Part shown: positions 52,692 through 63,257 of the stretch, piece after piece | Numbering within the stretch: position 1 is the stretch's first letter | Layout of the letters: each line of letters opens with the position of its first letter | Source: Lactuca virosa | Lineage: Eukaryota; Streptophyta; Magnoliopsida; Asterales; Asteraceae | Reading direction: 5' to 3' | Length of the DNA stretch: 64,000 nucleotides | Assembly: GCA_928212115.1 (NCBI GenBank) | Contig: CAKMRJ010005412.1 | Span: 254,254,322 to 254,318,321 of the forward strand | Notes under the pieces: model-generated | Told to the model about the DNA's origin: nothing | Databases searched by the model: none | The model's input: only the letters and a program-made list of their open reading frames with translations | Made by a program: the position numbers and the translations under genes

Positions 52692-53478
52692 TGTTGGGTC
52701 ACTCATTTGTTTAGATTTGATGATGCAAAATATATACTTCATAGTTATAGTTTATATGCTCATTGTAGACAGTTAGTTTTGTTAAAGTAAGTGTAAATGG
52801 TATAACTTAGACAAGCTGGTCTGTCAGAGCTAGCTTAGTTAGTTAATCCGAAGATATGTTGATGGAATTTCATATGTCGAAGACTAAAGAACATCCCCTA
52901 CTGACTGGAAGACCTTGAAGACTCTATCAGCACCAAAGGCATGAATACACCATCTACCGAAGACTGATCAGTGTGTCCAGATACTAATGGTTATACACTG
53001 ATGACACACTGATCAGATGATACGATGATGATACTCACTGATGGTTATTCACTATCTATTGACGCTGATAACTAAAGCTGAAGCTGAAGTTGATCTCCCT
53101 GACGCTGAAGCTGATGCTCTGATTAGCTTCTGATGTGCTGGTGCCGATATCCAAATCTGGAGAAGAACTGATTTGACACATTCCCTTTATACTAGATTTG
53201 TTTAAATGTAGATTAGATACAATCCCTTGATTGAAGGGATTCTCTAGAATAGATTAGTATATAATCAACATTAGGGTGAAACCCTAATGTTGGGGAGTGC
53301 GTATTTTGAACAGCTTGGTGTCGTTTACGTCGTTGTGACAACCTGTTTTCTTCGTGAAAACAAACTCTTTCTTGGTGAAAGAAACAATTTGGTGATACTT
53401 TTGTGTTCTTCATTGTTCTTTATCGTTATTTCTTGTTTATATTCGATCTTCGAATCTACAAAGGGTTCGGGACATTCA
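52692..53478 (+). mobile_element. I 5' LTR (787 bp)
   Basis: Opens TGTTGGGTCACTC, ends GGGACATTCA, then a PBS-like sequence. The second LTR is not in the window, so the start rests on the TGTTGG form and on the end of C similarity. Confidence 0.6.
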
Positions 53479-53480
53479 AT

Positions 53481-53492
53481 TGGTATTAAAAC
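53481..53492 (+). other. I primer binding site, decayed
   Basis: TGGTATTAAAAC differs from TGGTATCAGAGC by three transitions (C to T, G to A, G to A). It is followed by AGG as in F. Confidence 0.65.
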
Positions 53493-53671
53493 AGGCTAGA
53501 ACATTCGTGCTAGGATCTGTTGAAGATTCAGAAGTTCATTCACTATTCATAAACTCGAAAATCATAAGGAGAAGAAGAAGAAGTCATCCAAATATGAAGA
53601 TTATTTCAGAATCAGAGACGAGAGAGTATTGTACGTTTTCTTATCTTTGATATTATCTAACTGTATCAGGT

Positions 53672-54600
53672 ATGTTTGGTCCTTATAATGTCGCTCAGAT
53701 GAGAGAACTATTTTTAAATGGGAGGATAAACAAAGATACAAATGTTTTTAATGAAGTGGAAAAGAATAAAAGTAAAATAAATAAATGCGCAGTCGATGTG
53801 ATTCATTTATCTTGTTTTCATGAACTAATGTTTGATCCAAAGGATCCCTTATCTGTTTTTCTTCATGGCTGAATTGGATCTGAAAGACAAAATCATCAAT
53901 CAGAACCAAGATGATATAGACGTGTTAAACAAGAAGCTGGTTGAAAAGGAGAAAGAGATATCAGATCTGAAAGAGAAGTTAAAAGAAAAAGACGTGAAGA
54001 AGAATAACTTTTCATCTGTTAGTGTTCAAACAGAAGATGCACCTGAAGAGAGTTCATCATCAAGAAACCCTTGCTTTCACCCTAATGAAAATTAGGGTAG
54101 CTCTTGCACTGACAAGTCTCCCGCAAATAAGCCTCATGCTGAGAAATCACTAGCTGATCATACTCCCTCAGCTTCATCTCACACTAGGACGACTTCAGTT
54201 CACGCTGACAAACTTCAAGCTGAGAAAGTTCACACTACCAAGAAGTTTGGCACTGTCAAGACATCTCAAGATGTGAAGACTTCATCTCACCCCGTCAAGA
54301 CTCAAGTTCCATCTCCAAATATCAAAAGAGCTCGAGCTGGTAAGTTTTCTAAATTATGTTCTTGGTTCAATAACTTTTCTTACAGGGCATCATTCACAAA
54401 GAAAAGGATGTTGAGTCAAACAAAGCCAAAGAAGGTGTGAGTTCCAAAGAAGTCATTTTCTGAACCCACAAAGATGAAGCAAGTTTGGGTTCCCAAGAAA
54501 ACATCTTCACAACCTGGAACAAAGCCAACAAATAAAGTTAGAAAGAAGCACTACAATCAGAGGTCTTCTGGAAAGAGCAAAAGTGTTCAATTTATTTAGA
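53672..54600 (+). pseudogene. I gag-like region
   Basis: Broken frames: 53672-53872 (FGPYNVAQMRELFLNGRINK), 53832-54095 with a coiled coil (LDLKDKIINQNQDDIDVLNK; KLVEKEKEISDLKEKLKEKD), then a Ser/His/Lys-rich stretch with repeated HAEK/HADK-type codons (54100-54340) and a basic end with KQVWVPKK. I do not see a capsid domain or a zinc knuckle. Assigned by position and by the WVPK end, which resembles F. Confidence 0.5.
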
Positions 54601-55750
54601 TGTGAGGCATGTTCACAAACCCAATCTCAAATGGATTCCTAAGGTTGTTTATTAATTTCTGAAGATGTGAGAGAGTCTAATTTTTTTTTAATAAAAAAAA
54701 TAATAATCTATATTGGTTATCTCTCCCACCGAAGAAATTTTTGAAAAGGGTGTGATGTTAATCAATTTTCTTCTCAATTTTCTTTTGTGTATTTTCATTT
54801 ATAGTTGTTAAATTTATTTTGTCTTTTATGTTTATTTTATTTTTCTAGTTATAAAAATAATAAAAATAAAACAAATTGCTTTTCAATGCTTTTAATTAAT
54901 TTTGTTTTTGGTTAAATAAAAGAAACAAACAAACGAATTGTGAAGAAAAGTTGTTTGTGTACAGCGTGTGCAAAGATATAATATATACAAGTGTGTACGG
55001 TAACTTACTCTTATGGGACCTTCCAATTGCCTTGGTCTCATTCTCAGATATTAAGTTGCCCTGGTCTGACAAAAAGTAAAGAATGCATGAATGGTCATTT
55101 ATTCATGATATAGTGCCCATGTGGCTGACCTAGCATTTATTCATGTTGACTTCATAAGTTAGTTTCCTCAAATGCTCTCTTTTCAGCTTCAGTGTCAACT
55201 TATCATCCCTGGAATTTAAGTGGGTCTCACTCTGATCTCAATAAAGATAGAGTTTGTTGCTATCAACCTTTCTTTTTGATATGTGATGGGTTGACTGTGT
55301 ACAATGGTGTATGACATGTAATACAAGGAGATGTCATCTCTCTGTGTATCTTTTCTCAAGAATGCACTCAAATAGGTGTTTCACGCTGCATAGAACAATA
55401 TCAAGAAATGTGTTGGTTAGCAGTCAAGTGAAAGAAGAAATAGTCCTGCATGGAAACATTGTACTTACTGATGACGTCATGGATATCATGAAGGCAATAC
55501 AGTCAAGAGATTAAAATGACCAGTTTACATCGTAACTCATTGGGTTTTTACACAAAATTTGCAAGAGAGATGCACATAACTTGTGGGGCGTTTTTTATAT
55601 CGTTTTTTAACCTAAGGGTAATCCTAGTCATATTCAATTAAAAAAAAGACAAACAAAAGGGAATTAAGGGTAGTTGTGTCCAACTCAAAATTGCCAAAAG
55701 GAAAAGGAGATTAAGGGTATTATAGTCAAGTATGTGTTAATCAAAAACAA
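54601..55750 (+). other. I distal part, no recognised gene
   Basis: AT-rich sequence with A/T runs (54680-54715, 54830-54900). The 67-codon frame at 55311-55514 has no recognised domain. No integrase or RT motif seen in any frame. Confidence 0.45.
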
Positions 55751-56078
55751 TGTTGCAACCTGTCTAAACAAAAGCTGTTGCGTGATGAAATAATTCTGAA
55801 GTTTATTTGATTAATGCACGTTTATTTTAGATTAGAATAAATCAAACCATGTGGGTTTAGAAAGTCCGAGTCTTAGGTTAAGTGGATTTAGTTGCTAGTT
55901 TGTCGCATAGTTTTTTGTGTTTAAATAGTTTGTTTTGAATTATGTTGAACTACTACTTCCTCTATTATTTTCAATTGAATAAAGCTTAAAGCTTTCAACC
56001 TCGTGTGTTACTTTCTTCCTTTCATTATCCACTGTTACATTGTTTTTATAGAACTGTAGGTTGGTGAAAATACCAACA
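55751..56078 (+). mobile_element. G 5' LTR (328 or 302 bp)
   Basis: Ends ATACCAACA two bases before the PBS. Two possible starts, TGTTGCAACC (55751) and TGTTGCGTGA (55777), both mirror the CAACA end. The 3' LTR is not in the window. Confidence 0.65.
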
Positions 56079-56080
56079 TT

Positions 56081-56092
56081 TGGTATCAGAGC
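56081..56092 (+). other. G primer binding site
   Basis: TGGTATCAGAGC, exact, two bases after the LTR end. Confidence 0.92.
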
Positions 56093-56133
56093 GAAGCCTG
56101 GTTGTTGCATGTCAAAATATCAATCTCGTGAAG

Positions 56134-57060
56134 AGATGTCAGGAAGAAATGGAAATGGGGAGAAGAAATGGAAATGGGGAGAAGGAAGGTCTGATCACCT
56201 TTCATTACGCGATGCTGTCGAGAAGTAATTATTCTGCATGGGCCATCAAAATGAAAGTCTTCATGCAAGCCCTAGGAGTCTGGGATGCAGTGGAACCAGA
56301 ACATCAAACACCGTTGTGGAGGTGAAGAAGGATAAGATGGAATTGGCTGCTATCTATCAAGGGATACCTGAAGACTTGTTGTTATCACTATCCGAAAAGA
56401 AGACAACCAAAGAAGCATGGGATGCCTTGACAACGATGTTTGTAGGAGCAGACCGATTCAAACATTGAAGGTTGAGCTTGAATCCTTAAACATGAAGGAA
56501 ACAGAAGGAGTTTATGAATTTGCTACGAAAGTAATCAACATCGTGAGTACCTTGTGTACATTGGGGACACAGTGAATGAGTCCTACGTGGTGAAGAAATT
56601 GCTTAGGGCAGTACCAACAAAGTTTCTTCAGATTGCTTCAACACTTGAGCAATTTGGAGACTTAGAAACAATAACAACTGAGCAAGTAATCGGAAGGTTA
56701 AAGGCTCATGAAGAAAAAATGAAGGGGCATGGTGAAAATGAAGAAAGAAAACTTCTCTTGACTCATCAAGAATGGTCAGAGAGAAACAAGAAGAAGATAG
56801 AGGGAGACTCCAAATCTAAATCAAATCGAGGGGGTTTGGAGGCTCACGAGCACGAGGCATAGGAAGAGATAGAAGTACTAGTGGTCGTGGCACTTATGGA
56901 AGAGGAGGATCACACTACCAGAAAGATGGAGGTCGTTGCACGTCAAATAATCAGGATTAGATCAAGATTCAATGTTACAACTGCGAGGAGTATGGTCACT
57001 ATGCAACAGAGTGCCCAAATCCAAGGCGTGAGAGAAGCCATGAAAACAACTTGATCTAAG
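56134..57060 (+). pseudogene. G gag
   Basis: The likely start, ATGTCAGGAAGAAATGG at 56134, is followed by a tandem duplication of GAAATGGAAATGGGGAGAA (about 56148-56182), which disturbs the frame. Gag then reads LSRSNYSAWAIKMKVFMQAL, GVWDAVEP, a shift near 56320, MELAAIYQGIPEDLLLSLSE, KKTTKEAWDALTTMFVGADR, a shift near 56465, VVKKLLRAVPTKFLQIASTL and GDLETITTEQVIGRLKAHEE: the DUF4219/UBN2 capsid. A zinc knuckle CYNCEEYGHYATEC lies near 56970. At least three frame breaks. Confidence 0.85.
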
Positions 57061-58455
57061 AACGCAATGATAGTGAGCCAACACTCATGTTATCATCGTT
57101 TGATAAGGATCGAGAGGTTGGTGAAGTGTTATTAAATGAAGAAAAAATAACTCCACAACTAAGAACACAAGAAGATGAGGTGAGGAGGTCAAGTATGTGG
57201 TACCTAGATACAGGAGCTAGTAATCACATGATTAGAGATAAACATAAGTTTAGAACTCTAAACAAAACAATCCAAGGATATGTGAAGTTTGGCAATGAAG
57301 CAAGAGTTAGAATTGAAGGAAAAAGGCTCAATTGTGTTTCAGTGCAAAGATGGTGGGCAACGAAAGTTGAATGAGGTATACTACATTCCTGATTTATGTA
57401 GTAATATAATTAGCTTGGGTCAATTAGCAGAAGGCGAAGATAAAATCAGAATCAAGGATCAATTTTTATGGGTTCATGATCCTGTTGGAAAGTTATTAAT
57501 GAAGGTTCGGAGATTAGCAAATCGTCTCTACAAGATAGAGCTAGAAGAAATTGGTGCAATGTGTTTGACCACTCAAGTTGATGGCCCAACGTGGCTGTGG
57601 CACAAGAGATTGGATCATATCAATTTCAATTCAATAAAACACATGGTGGATAAGAAACTGATCGAAGGGATTCCAGAGATAAAGATCCCTTCACAACCCT
57701 GTGAAGGATTTTTGGTTGGAAAGATGACTAGAAACCCGTTTCCTTCACACACGAATTACAGAGCAAAGAAGAAGCTTGAACTTATTCATGGTGACTTATG
57801 TGGGCCAGTCACACCTCCTATACCCTCAGGGAATAGGTATTTCATGCTAATATTTGATGATTATGGTAGGATAATGTGGGTTTACTTGATGAAATCAAAG
57901 GATGAGGCTTTACAAGTCTTTAAGAACTTTAGGGAGAAGGTAGAGACTGAAACAAAGGAGAAAGCGAAGGTTTTCAGAACAGATCGTGGAGGATAGTTCT
58001 TTTCAAATGAGTTTACCATGTACTGTAACAAAACCGGGTTGTAAAGACACTATACATCTCCGTACTCCCCAAAGCAAAATGGGGTTGTAGAGAGGCAAAA
58101 TCGAACTGTTTTGGAGATGATGATGTGTAATTTGAAGACTATGGAAATGCCAGACGTATTGTGGGGTGAAGTAGTGAATCACTCTGTTTATGTCCTGAAC
58201 AGAGCACACACTAAAGCTTTAAAGAATGCAACTCCATACGAGATGTGGACTGGGAGAAAGCAACATATTGAACATCTCAGAGTATTTGGATGTGTCGCAC
58301 ACATGAAGATTGCAAAGGGTCACCTGAAGAAATTAGAAGACAAGAGCATTCGTCTGGTTCATCTGGGAATCGAAAAAGGGTCAAAAGCTTATAGATTGTT
58401 GGACCCAGATACTGGGAAATTGTATGTAAGCCGTGATGTAGTATTCAAAGAATAA
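57061..58455 (+). pseudogene. G protease and integrase
   Basis: Protease motif WYLDTGASNHM (57199-57231, DTG kept). A frame change near 57330 leads into KLNEVYYIPDLCSNIISLGQ, then TWLWHKRLDHINFNSIKHMV (zinc His pair) and PCEGFLVGKMTR, where the first Cys of the zinc pair is kept and the second is Gly-Phe-Leu (lost). The core shows LELIHGDLCGPVT (Asp), KAKVFRTDRGG (Asp), a TAG at 57994-57996 and TAA near 58042, then SPKQNGVVERQNRTVLEMMM (Glu), YEMWTGRKQHIEHLRVFGCV and KLYVSRDVVFKE. Inactive through stops. Confidence 0.88.
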
Positions 58456-58850
58456 AGAACTTGGATGTGGGAGAAGAGTGGGAAGACTAAAGCAATGTCG
58501 GGCATGAGCTTCATTGTTGAAGGTTTCGATTTTGACGATGAGATATATGACGATGAAGGTGAGTGGGTGCCGGACACATCAGATCAGGAAAATGGGTCAC
58601 CACATCATAATAGTGATTGAGCCGACAATAAGCAGCCCACTTATTCGGGTCACCTACAAGCCAGCCCACCCGGTAGACCAATAAACACACCGGGGACACC
58701 CAACCCTCCCATTATCCCAAATCCCTCAAATCCGCCTACGACTCCGAGCATTACCTCCAGCTCCATAGGTGGTGGTGCCCCAAAACGCTACAGAATACTC
58801 ACAAACCTGTACGAGAACACAGAGGAAATTCATCTACCCCAGAAGATCTC
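58456..58850 (+). pseudogene. G pol: linker between integrase and RT
   Basis: A poorly conserved acidic then Pro/Ser-rich linker: FDFDDEIYDDEGEWVPDTSD and PGRPINTPGTPNPPIIPNPS. It contains TAA at 58453-58455, a TGA near 58618 and a double stop before RT. Such linkers are usual between Copia integrase and RT. Confidence 0.7.
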
Positions 58851-59455
58851 ATGATGATACACAACAATGACGAACCAACATCGTACAGTGAATCAAGTAA
58901 GAAAAGGGAGTGGCTAGAAGTGATGGACGTAGAATTGACCTCAATTGAGAAGAACAACACATGGAAGTTAGTCGATCTTCCAAAGAATCAAAAGGCCATT
59001 GGATTAAAATGGATATACAAGCTAAAGCGAGACCTAAATGGGAAAATCGTGAAACATAAATCTAGGATTGTGGCAAAGGGGTATGTTCAGAAGCACGAAA
59101 TTGACTACGACGAAGTCTTCGCACCGGTGGACAGAACTGAAACAATCCGACTTATCCTGGCCTTATCAGGTTCAAACGGGTGGAAAGTGCATCATCTGGA
59201 TGTGAAATTAGCGTTTCTAAATGGCGACTTAGAGGAAGAAGTCTATGTTTCCCATCCAGAAAGTTACAAGAAGAAAGGTGAGGCACACAAGGTTTACAAG
59301 CTGTCAAAAGCCCTATACGGCCTGAAACAACCACGCAGAGCTTGGAACGCTTGCTTAGATAAACACTTGAGAAGCCTAGGTTTCAAGATATGTGCTCACG
59401 AGGACTCAGTCTACATGAATAAGAATGATAGGAACACTCTGATCGTAGGAGTGTA
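58851..59455 (+). pseudogene. G reverse transcriptase, cut by H
   Basis: Open from 58851: REWLEVMDVELTSIEKNNTW, KAIGLKWIYKLKRDLNGKIV, KHKSRIVAKGYVQKHEIDYD, HHLDVKLAFLNGDLEEEVYV (first catalytic Asp kept) and LSKALYGLKQPRRAWNACLD. It stops at LIVGVYV, one codon before the DD of the YVDD active site, where H is inserted. Confidence 0.92.
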
Positions 59456-60185
59456 TGTAACAACCCGATATTTCAGGTTAATGTATTGACTAAAAGTCAA
59501 ATGTGGTAATCCCTTTTTGAATTAATTGAAATAACATCAAAAATGAAATGTTCGAAAGTCTCACTTTGAGTGTACTAAGTGGTAGATATCGTAACAAGGT
59601 TTCGAAAAACATAAAGAACATTAAAATCCGAGTTATAACAAAGGAGTTATGACCAATCGAAGATCCGCAACAAAACCGACAAAACACTGTTAAGCGTAAA
59701 ATACGAAATTCCGATAAAATACTTTTTAGCCTTAGGTATCTAATGAAACTCATAGATATCATTAAACCTAATCATACATAAAAAGAACGCCCAAATCTGA
59801 CTTCGTATGAGGAAGTTATGATTTTTCGAAGTTTCGGACATAGCAGTAGACAGCTAAAAACTCGAATTAGAGATCGAGCGACTTTTTGCCAACATGACCT
59901 GAACGAGAATCGAAGATCTCATCAATGGTATTGCCACGGTAAAAAGTCTGACGAAAACGGACATCGAATGAAGAAGTTATGGATTTTTAACGGACTTTTC
60001 CTGTCCCGGCCTGTTAAAAATGTAATATTAAAAATAAATTCAAAATTAGCCAACAAAGTCTAAACGAGAGTTGTAGAGCATAATCTCGCCTACGTGTGTA
60101 TATAAAGAACGTCAAAATCGGAGCTCGTATGCGAGAGATATGAATTTATGAAGTTCGAGACACGAAAATCGAAGCTGTCAGACAG

Positions 60186-60321
60186 CTCACGACGTGAGCC
60201 AGAAGATTCACGACGTGAGTCTGTGATTGATGGGTTCCAGAGCTGTCAGCAGGCGTATCGTCAGTGGAAGAGGATAAGGGTCGACCTCACGACGTGAGCA
60301 ACCTATTTCTCACGACGTGAG
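60186..60321 (+). promoter_or_regulatory. Four CTCACGACGTGAG palindromes upstream of the H TATA box
   Basis: Copies at 60186-60198, 60207-60219 (first base T), 60286-60298 and 60309-60321. The last ends 17 bp before TATAAATA. They hold an ACGTG core as in bZIP sites; use is inferred. Confidence 0.7.
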
Positions 60322-60337
60322 ACCCCAAAAGTTAGCC

Positions 60338-60345
60338 TATAAATA
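60338..60345 (+). promoter_or_regulatory. TATA box of the H LTR
   Basis: TATAAATA within CCTATAAATAGATC, right after the palindrome cluster. Confidence 0.75.
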
Positions 60346-61816
60346 GATCTCAAGGGTTTTCCGAGTTTAGTTGCTCACTTCTTCCCTTTGTCGTGCTTAT
60401 GCTCTGCGTTTAACCCCTCGAAGCCATCCCGAAGCCCCGGTTATCATATTCAAAGTCCTGAAGGACGTTTTACGTTCCCGAGATTCCCGAGGATCCCGAG
60501 AATTCAGCTTTCTCCAGTCGAAGTTCTGCTCGACTTTTGTCTCACTTTCTTCAAACTACCAGGTGAGTTCATACCCCCATTTCTACGCTTTTAACTGATT
60601 TTTAATGCTTTTGAACACTTTACGGGGGGAATACAAGTAAACACACGGTTAATCCTGTGTGAAAACATCTATCTTTCGTTATACATTTCAGATTGTTTTT
60701 AATAACTATCATATGGATCATGTCTAACATACAAAACATCTTACTTTACTTTACCCTCACGGAATGAAACATGAGTATAAATATCATAAGCTCTATTTAT
60801 ACGTTTACATCATATTTAGGGTAACCACTTTCGTTATGACATATTTATACATACAAGAACATACAAATCATTTTATGCCTTTATTACCATTATGAAAAAG
60901 GATAATCGTTACAGAAACAAACATATACATTTTGATACGGGACTTAATTGAGAATTCGTGAGGCATTCATCTTCAATATACCATTTAAGGTACCACTAGA
61001 AGTCCTATTTATAACCAGAATCTCCCGTCCGGAGAACGTGACAAGTGTGTATAGATCTATACGGGACTAATGATCCCGCGCCCTGACTGCTAGCTACAGT
61101 CCCCGGGGTGACAAGTGTCATCTCATTTCGACGCCTGAAGAACGTCGCTACAGGCAAATTATGATAGTACGGTTATGAAAACTCACTGGATAGACAATTA
61201 TTATGGTATTACGTTTTAATGGGAAAAGTAACAGATACAGTTCTTTTCACATTCAAATACAAATCTTCTTATAGTTTTGTTTTATAATAAGACTATACAT
61301 CATCTTTTGAGCATGTCATATTTGCTTACAGGTTACGGTCTTGGACATTTAAGACTGCATCTCATTTAGGAAAATATAGGATTTTCCTGGTTCAAATACA
61401 TACAGTTTATACAACGATCTTTCATACTCATTTCATACATTTGTTAGAAAATATCGGATTTTCTGGGAAACATACACGAACTTTCGAATGGCATACATTT
61501 TATCAAAACACTACTTATGAACTCACCAACTTTATTGTTGACACTTTTTCTTTGAAATAACTTGTATTCTTAGGAAAACGCTAAATCAGGTAGCAACTAC
61601 TTTTGAGGACTAACGCGCTGGCGTTAGTAACATATTTTGGATCACCATATTGTATTTGATATTTAAACATGTAACACATACAATCATGTAAACTTTTCAA
61701 ATATATTTATATTATGGTGGTGTGTACTTTCTTTACTATTCAATTGTTATGATACTGTACATGACGTCCTCCGCCCCCGAACGTTTCCGCCGTTCTGGTT
61801 TGGGGGTGTGACAAAT

Positions 61817-61828
61817 TGGTATCAGAGC
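61817..61828 (+). other. H primer binding site
   Basis: TGGTATCAGAGC, exact, three bases after the LTR. Confidence 0.93.
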
Positions 61829-62297
61829 GTTGTTTATAGCGAACTAAGTATATCAAAACCATTTATTTTTTATATAAAACTATAAACACAACTGGGCAAA
61901 AACACTCTGACTGAGAGTTATACTTTTAAAATGAAAGTTTTATAAAGTATACATGCATACATTGCATAATAGGGCCAGTATCATATTGAAAACAATACAT
62001 AAGTATTACAGATGAGTTGTGCAGTGCAGGTATGCCTTGGAACATGTAATCGGAACTGGGATGAATATAGCCTGATCAACTATATTTGTCCGAGAGCCGA
62101 CTAACGTATGTCAGGGAGTAGCTGCAGTGGACAACAAGTCAAAAAAAAAACTTACCAAAAACATAATCTTTTTGAATCAAACATAACATTTAGAATACTA
62201 TAGGAAGTATTTGGTAAATGCAATAAGCTTAAACTTTGATACTTCAGTATGTGCTTTAGTTTATAGTAAATTCTTAACCTATTCTCGTATAGACACT
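61829..62297 (+). other. H leader
   Basis: About 470 bp with no gene seen. Resembles the E leader just after the PBS (CAGAGC...GTTTATAG; CACTCTGAC). Confidence 0.55.
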
Positions 62298-62909
62298 ATG
62301 GCTGGATTCGACCTACCAGGAGACCCCTACTACCCCAATCAAGGCAACGGGGGATGGGAGGAAGACGACCCAGAAGAGGATGAGGAACCCATGGAGGAGG
62401 AGGAAGAGGAAGGATCTGATGGGACAGACTCAGAACCAGAAATAATCAATCCACCAGCCGTCCAACCTCCTGCGGTTCGAAGAGGTTTTCAGGGACCAAC
62501 TCCCGTCTGGGGAAGTCACATTCACCATTGGAGTCAACATCAAGGATTGCGCCCTCCCTACGGCATGTGTTGGGACTTCTACGACGTCAGTGGTGGAAGT
62601 TCAGCTGACCGGGCTCTCCCAGTCATGGTGGGCAAAATAGCCAACCAGTCCTACCAATCAGGAGTTCAAGCGAACCGGATTCGCGAAACCGACGTAGAGG
62701 TACAAGGTAACGCAGCCGATATCCGTCCCCTAGACAGGGTGCAGGAGGATGCCCAACTCCACACCGACACACTCCAAGACCAACTAAACACAGCCCTCTC
62801 TGAGATAATAGAAATGAGGGAGCAGCAAGCTACCTTTGACAGGCGTCTCATGCGGGCCAAGCAATCAGACACGGAGTCAAGCTCCAAGCGCAAACCACAT
62901 CGCAAGTAG
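62298..62909 (+). CDS. H ORF upstream of gag, 203 codons, unknown function
   Basis: Intact frame from ATG 62298 (MAGFDLPGDPYYPNQGNGGW) to TAG 62907-62909. The N-terminal third is strongly acidic (EEDDPEEDEEPMEEEEEEGS), the middle is Pro/Gln/His-rich (IINPPAVQPPAVRRGFQGPT; HHWSQHQGLRPPYGMCWDFY), and the C-terminus is probably a coiled coil (VQEDAQLHTDTLQDQLNTAL, then EIIEMREQQATFDRRLMRA) with a basic end. No domain that I know. It is the only ORF of H without a break, although gag beside it is frameshifted. Chance is unlikely at this length and composition. Confidence 0.65.
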   Translation: MAGFDLPGDPYYPNQGNGGWEEDDPEEDEEPMEEEEEEGSDGTDSEPEIINPPAVQPPAVRRGFQGPTPVWGSHIHHWSQHQGLRPPYGMCWDFYDVSGGSSADRALPVMVGKIANQSYQSGVQANRIRETDVEVQGNAADIRPLDRVQEDAQLHTDTLQDQLNTALSEIIEMREQQATFDRRLMRAKQSDTESSSKRKPHRK

Positions 62910-63257
62910 TACATGCCCGACTCCCAAAATTTTGTTATAGAATAGGATCTCAACTAAAAGTCTTACTTTTCTCTAACTTTTGCAATCGGAGACCTTTAGA
63001 AAGGTCAAAAATTTCCTGACTCCAAAATGTACCCAATATGTTTAATATATAAGGAAGTACTCTTTTTTGTGTGTTAATTCTTTGCCTACCACTCGAATTC
63101 ATAAGTTTATCTATAAACTCTAATTATGAATCAAAATCGAGAACCTTGTTTATGTTGAACCCAATTCATGAAATGTTGAAAATGGTTAACTCATTAACAC
63201 ACGACTTTCAAACATGTGAGACTTATTGTCTTCCATTAACTTTGTTTCATCAGCACG
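62910..63257 (+). other. Spacer between the upstream ORF and gag of H
   Basis: About 350 bp, no gene or repeat seen. Confidence 0.5.

Larger units (their letters stand above)
52692..55750 (+). mobile_element. I: Copia-like element, gag part only, truncated by G
   Basis: A TG-starting LTR (52692-53478), PBS-like sequence and a gag-like region. No pol seen before G begins at about 55751. The KQVWVPKK motif near 54480 matches the end of gag in F (KKLWVPKSA), so I belongs near the Sirevirus group. It is either non-autonomous or cut off by G. Confidence 0.6.
55751..59455 (+). mobile_element. G: plus-strand Ty1/Copia element, truncated by H
   Basis: 5' LTR, PBS, gag, protease, integrase and most of RT, then H. 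The rest of G lies beyond the window. The start is either 55751 or 55777, since both read TGTTGC. Confidence 0.85.
59456..61813 (+). mobile_element. H 5' LTR (2358 bp)
   Basis: Opens TGTAACAACCCGATATTTCAGG and ends TTTGGGGGTGTGACA before the PBS. 160-bp U3 units are anchored at 59728, 59887 and 60048. Four CTCACGACGTGAG palindromes (60186-60321) precede TATAAATA at 60338-60345. It lacks the hairpin units found in the related E LTR. Confidence 0.93.

Noticed and set aside
62666..62953. 95-codon minus-strand ORF opposite the H upstream ORF
   Set aside because: Shadow frame; composition is that of the reverse of the acidic/coiled-coil ORF.
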